A DNA stretch of 53,639 bases from Bdellovibrionales bacterium. GTDB taxonomy: Bacteria > Bdellovibrionota > Bdellovibrionia > Bdellovibrionales > UBA1609. Below the pieces are notes generated by a model that ran no database searches, was not told the DNA's origin, and saw only the letters and a program-made list of their open reading frames with translations. Both the position numbers and the translations under genes were made by a program. Location of the stretch: positions 1 through 53,639 of the forward strand of contig JABSOQ010000009.1 of NCBI GenBank assembly GCA_013216195.1, read 5' to 3'. This document shows positions 52,497-53,639 of this stretch, piece after piece. How positions within the stretch are numbered: position 1 is the first letter of the stretch; each line of letters opens with the position of its first letter.

Positions 52497-52934
52497 ATGA
52501 TTGGTGCAGTTTTAGAGCCCAATTTTGACTTGCCTGTGCTTCTCATTGATGACGATGCAATGGTGAGAGATGTGGTGGCTCAGTATCTCGAGAGTTTTGG
52601 TTTTACGAAGGTCCACCAACTTGGTGATCCTCAAAAGGCACTCAAATACTTGAACGATCCCCTGAACCCGATTGGTTTGATCATTTCTGATTGGGAGATG
52701 CCAGGAGTGAATGGGTTGACTCTGCTAAAGGCAGTGAGAAATCACCCTGTTCGCAAAAGGGTTCCATTCGTTATGATTACCTCTCAAAGATCAATGGAGA
52801 GATTTAAAATCACTCAGGCCGCTCAAATGCGAGTGAGCTCTTATCTGGTAAAGCCCTTTCGAGCTGAAACCTTAAAAACAAAAATATGGGAGATCTTAGG
52901 CTGGGATGCTATCGAGAAGAATAAGCCTGCATAG
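52497..52934 (+). CDS. Single-domain response regulator (CheY-like)
   Basis: A 145-residue stand-alone receiver domain. Conserved positions are the acidic pair in LLIDDDAMVRD, D65 in IISDWEMPGVNG, Ser/Thr in VMITSQ and Lys in YLVKPF. There is no output domain, so it should act by protein contact, like CheY, or relay phosphate. It starts one base after the hybrid kinase stop and ends the three-gene signalling unit. Confidence 0.92.
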   Translation: MIGAVLEPNFDLPVLLIDDDAMVRDVVAQYLESFGFTKVHQLGDPQKALKYLNDPLNPIGLIISDWEMPGVNGLTLLKAVRNHPVRKRVPFVMITSQRSMERFKITQAAQMRVSSYLVKPFRAETLKTKIWEILGWDAIEKNKPA

Positions 52935-52941
52935 CACTCGG

Positions 52942-53639
52942 TTGCGTTCGGTCTGCTTTGCTTTGTTGATCTTGCTGATCCCACATAGCTTATTCGCCTA
53001 TGAGGTCAGCAACGATTTTGACACTTATGACTCGAGTGTCGAAACCACTTTGGTTTGGCGCTACAATCTAGGCGAGCTCTCGACGCCTCTGCAAATCAAA
53101 GACTACGTAACCAATACAAGCAGCACATTGTCTGTGAACTTTTCTGTCGGCAACGGGGAAGATGGCATATTTGACTCTTCGACGTACGCCGACTTCTCAG
53201 AGGGTGGCGATGTCTCTGGCAACACGATAACGATCAACACCGACACCTTCTCGACCCTTCAGTTCACTTCATTTCACCTCGATAGCGGTTGGACAATTCG
53301 GCCAACTGGTGAAAACCCACGCAGCATTTATGCTCTAGGAAGTGTCACGATCGAGGGAGTCATCGCCTGCTCGGGGGGCGAGGGGGAAGGAGTGGTTGAT
53401 GGTGGGGGTTCGTACTCCACTGGTGGAGTTGGCGTTTGCGGCGGAGGCGATGGAGGCTCAGGGGCCTCGACCATTTCTGGTGAAGTTGCAGCTGACGGAG
53501 AGTTTTTGGGTGAAACCGTTCCGGGCGGTGGTGCAGGAGGGGTAGATGGCCCCACTGCAGGAGTGGCAGCTACGGGTCAGCCCTCTGGTTCTGCCGGTGG
53601 CGGAGGGGGAGCCTACACTCAAACCGGTGCCTCTCGCGA
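52942..53639 (+). CDS. Glycine-rich exported protein, cut by the right edge
   Basis: An open frame runs to the window end for 232 codons without a stop. It begins with a signal peptide (hydrophobic VCFALLILLIPHSLFA, cleavage after L-F-A). Residues about 20-115 are Ser/Thr/Asn-rich beta-type sequence; from about 130 the protein is strongly Gly-rich with a few Cys, as in surface or extracellular structural proteins. The start is uncertain: TTG at 52942, 8 bases after the receiver gene, is the best available. The dense Gly codons create a proline-rich frame on the other strand. Family unknown. Confidence 0.6.
   Translation, partial: MRSVCFALLILLIPHSLFAYEVSNDFDTYDSSVETTLVWRYNLGELSTPLQIKDYVTNTSSTLSVNFSVGNGEDGIFDSSTYADFSEGGDVSGNTITINTDTFSTLQFTSFHLDSGWTIRPTGENPRSIYALGSVTIEGVIACSGGEGEGVVDGGGSYSTGGVGVCGGGDGGSGASTISGEVAADGEFLGETVPGGGAGGVDGPTAGVAATGQPSGSAGGGGGAYTQTGASR

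Noticed and set aside
53328-53555. Minus-strand proline-rich frame of 75 codons
   Set aside because: It is the complement of the Gly-rich coding region; its Pro/Thr content follows from Gly and Ser codons on the plus strand.

Overview
This window looks like chromosome from a free-living Gram-negative bacterium. It encodes many Sec-type signal peptides and lipoboxes, an outer-membrane beta-barrel candidate, an AsmA-like protein, SohB, a PilZ protein and several two-component systems. The gene style (many exported proteins of unknown function, TTG starts, a stand-alone rpsD, pstSCAB-phoU-phoB-phoR in one run) would suit the Bdellovibrionota or a relative. That placement is an inference, as no rRNA or other decisive marker is present. 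I saw no insertion sequence, phage block, CRISPR array or tRNA gene.

Layout. 1-5.1 kb: a minus-strand pair, an exported PrkA-like AAA+ ATPase followed by a very large exported protein that runs off the left edge. 5.1-5.76 kb: an AT-rich, repeat-bearing intergenic region leading to an OmpR-type regulator. 6.5-9.1 kb: rpmG, a ParA-like ATPase with an altered P-loop coupled to a lysine-rich protein, and a MazG-like hydrolase. 9.1-12.6 kb: a lipoprotein reading frame broken by an amber codon, then gloB, pdxJ, a SixA-like phosphatase and a Ppx/GppA phosphatase. 12.7-19.3 kb: the complete phosphate uptake and sensing operon pstSCAB-phoU-phoB-phoR behind a clear Pho box. 19.4-35.8 kb: mostly housekeeping and envelope genes (two BFD-like iron-sulfur proteins, an NrnA-like phosphoesterase, MgtE, GreA, AsmA-like, SohB, MutM, MFS, PilZ, lytic transglycosylase, serine hydrolase). 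35.86-42.3 kb: a second Pho box, identical over 18 bp to the pst one, drives an apparent operon of outer-membrane barrel, lipoprotein and very large lipoprotein nuclease. 42.3-48.9 kb: a membrane protein with a bactofilin-like repeat, a zinc ribbon protein, a TPR protein with a retropepsin-like but catalytically dead domain, rpsD, a methyltransferase fused to helical repeats, and a PA14/FN3-like lipoprotein. 49.1-53.6 kb: a three-gene histidine kinase/receiver-kinase/receiver cluster and the start of a glycine-rich exported protein cut by the right edge.

The strongest system-level reading is a phosphate-starvation regulon. PhoR/PhoB and PstSCAB/PhoU sense and import phosphate, a Ppx/GppA phosphatase sits divergently, and a distant operon under an identical Pho box would attack extracellular or surface nucleic acid and provide an outer-membrane route for the products. 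The barrel and the 589-residue lipoprotein of that operon are not recognisable members of a named family, so this may be an undescribed nucleic-acid phosphate-scavenging module. The second candidate novelty is the exported AAA+ ATPase pair at the left edge, since an ATP-driven machine with a Sec signal peptide is unexpected.
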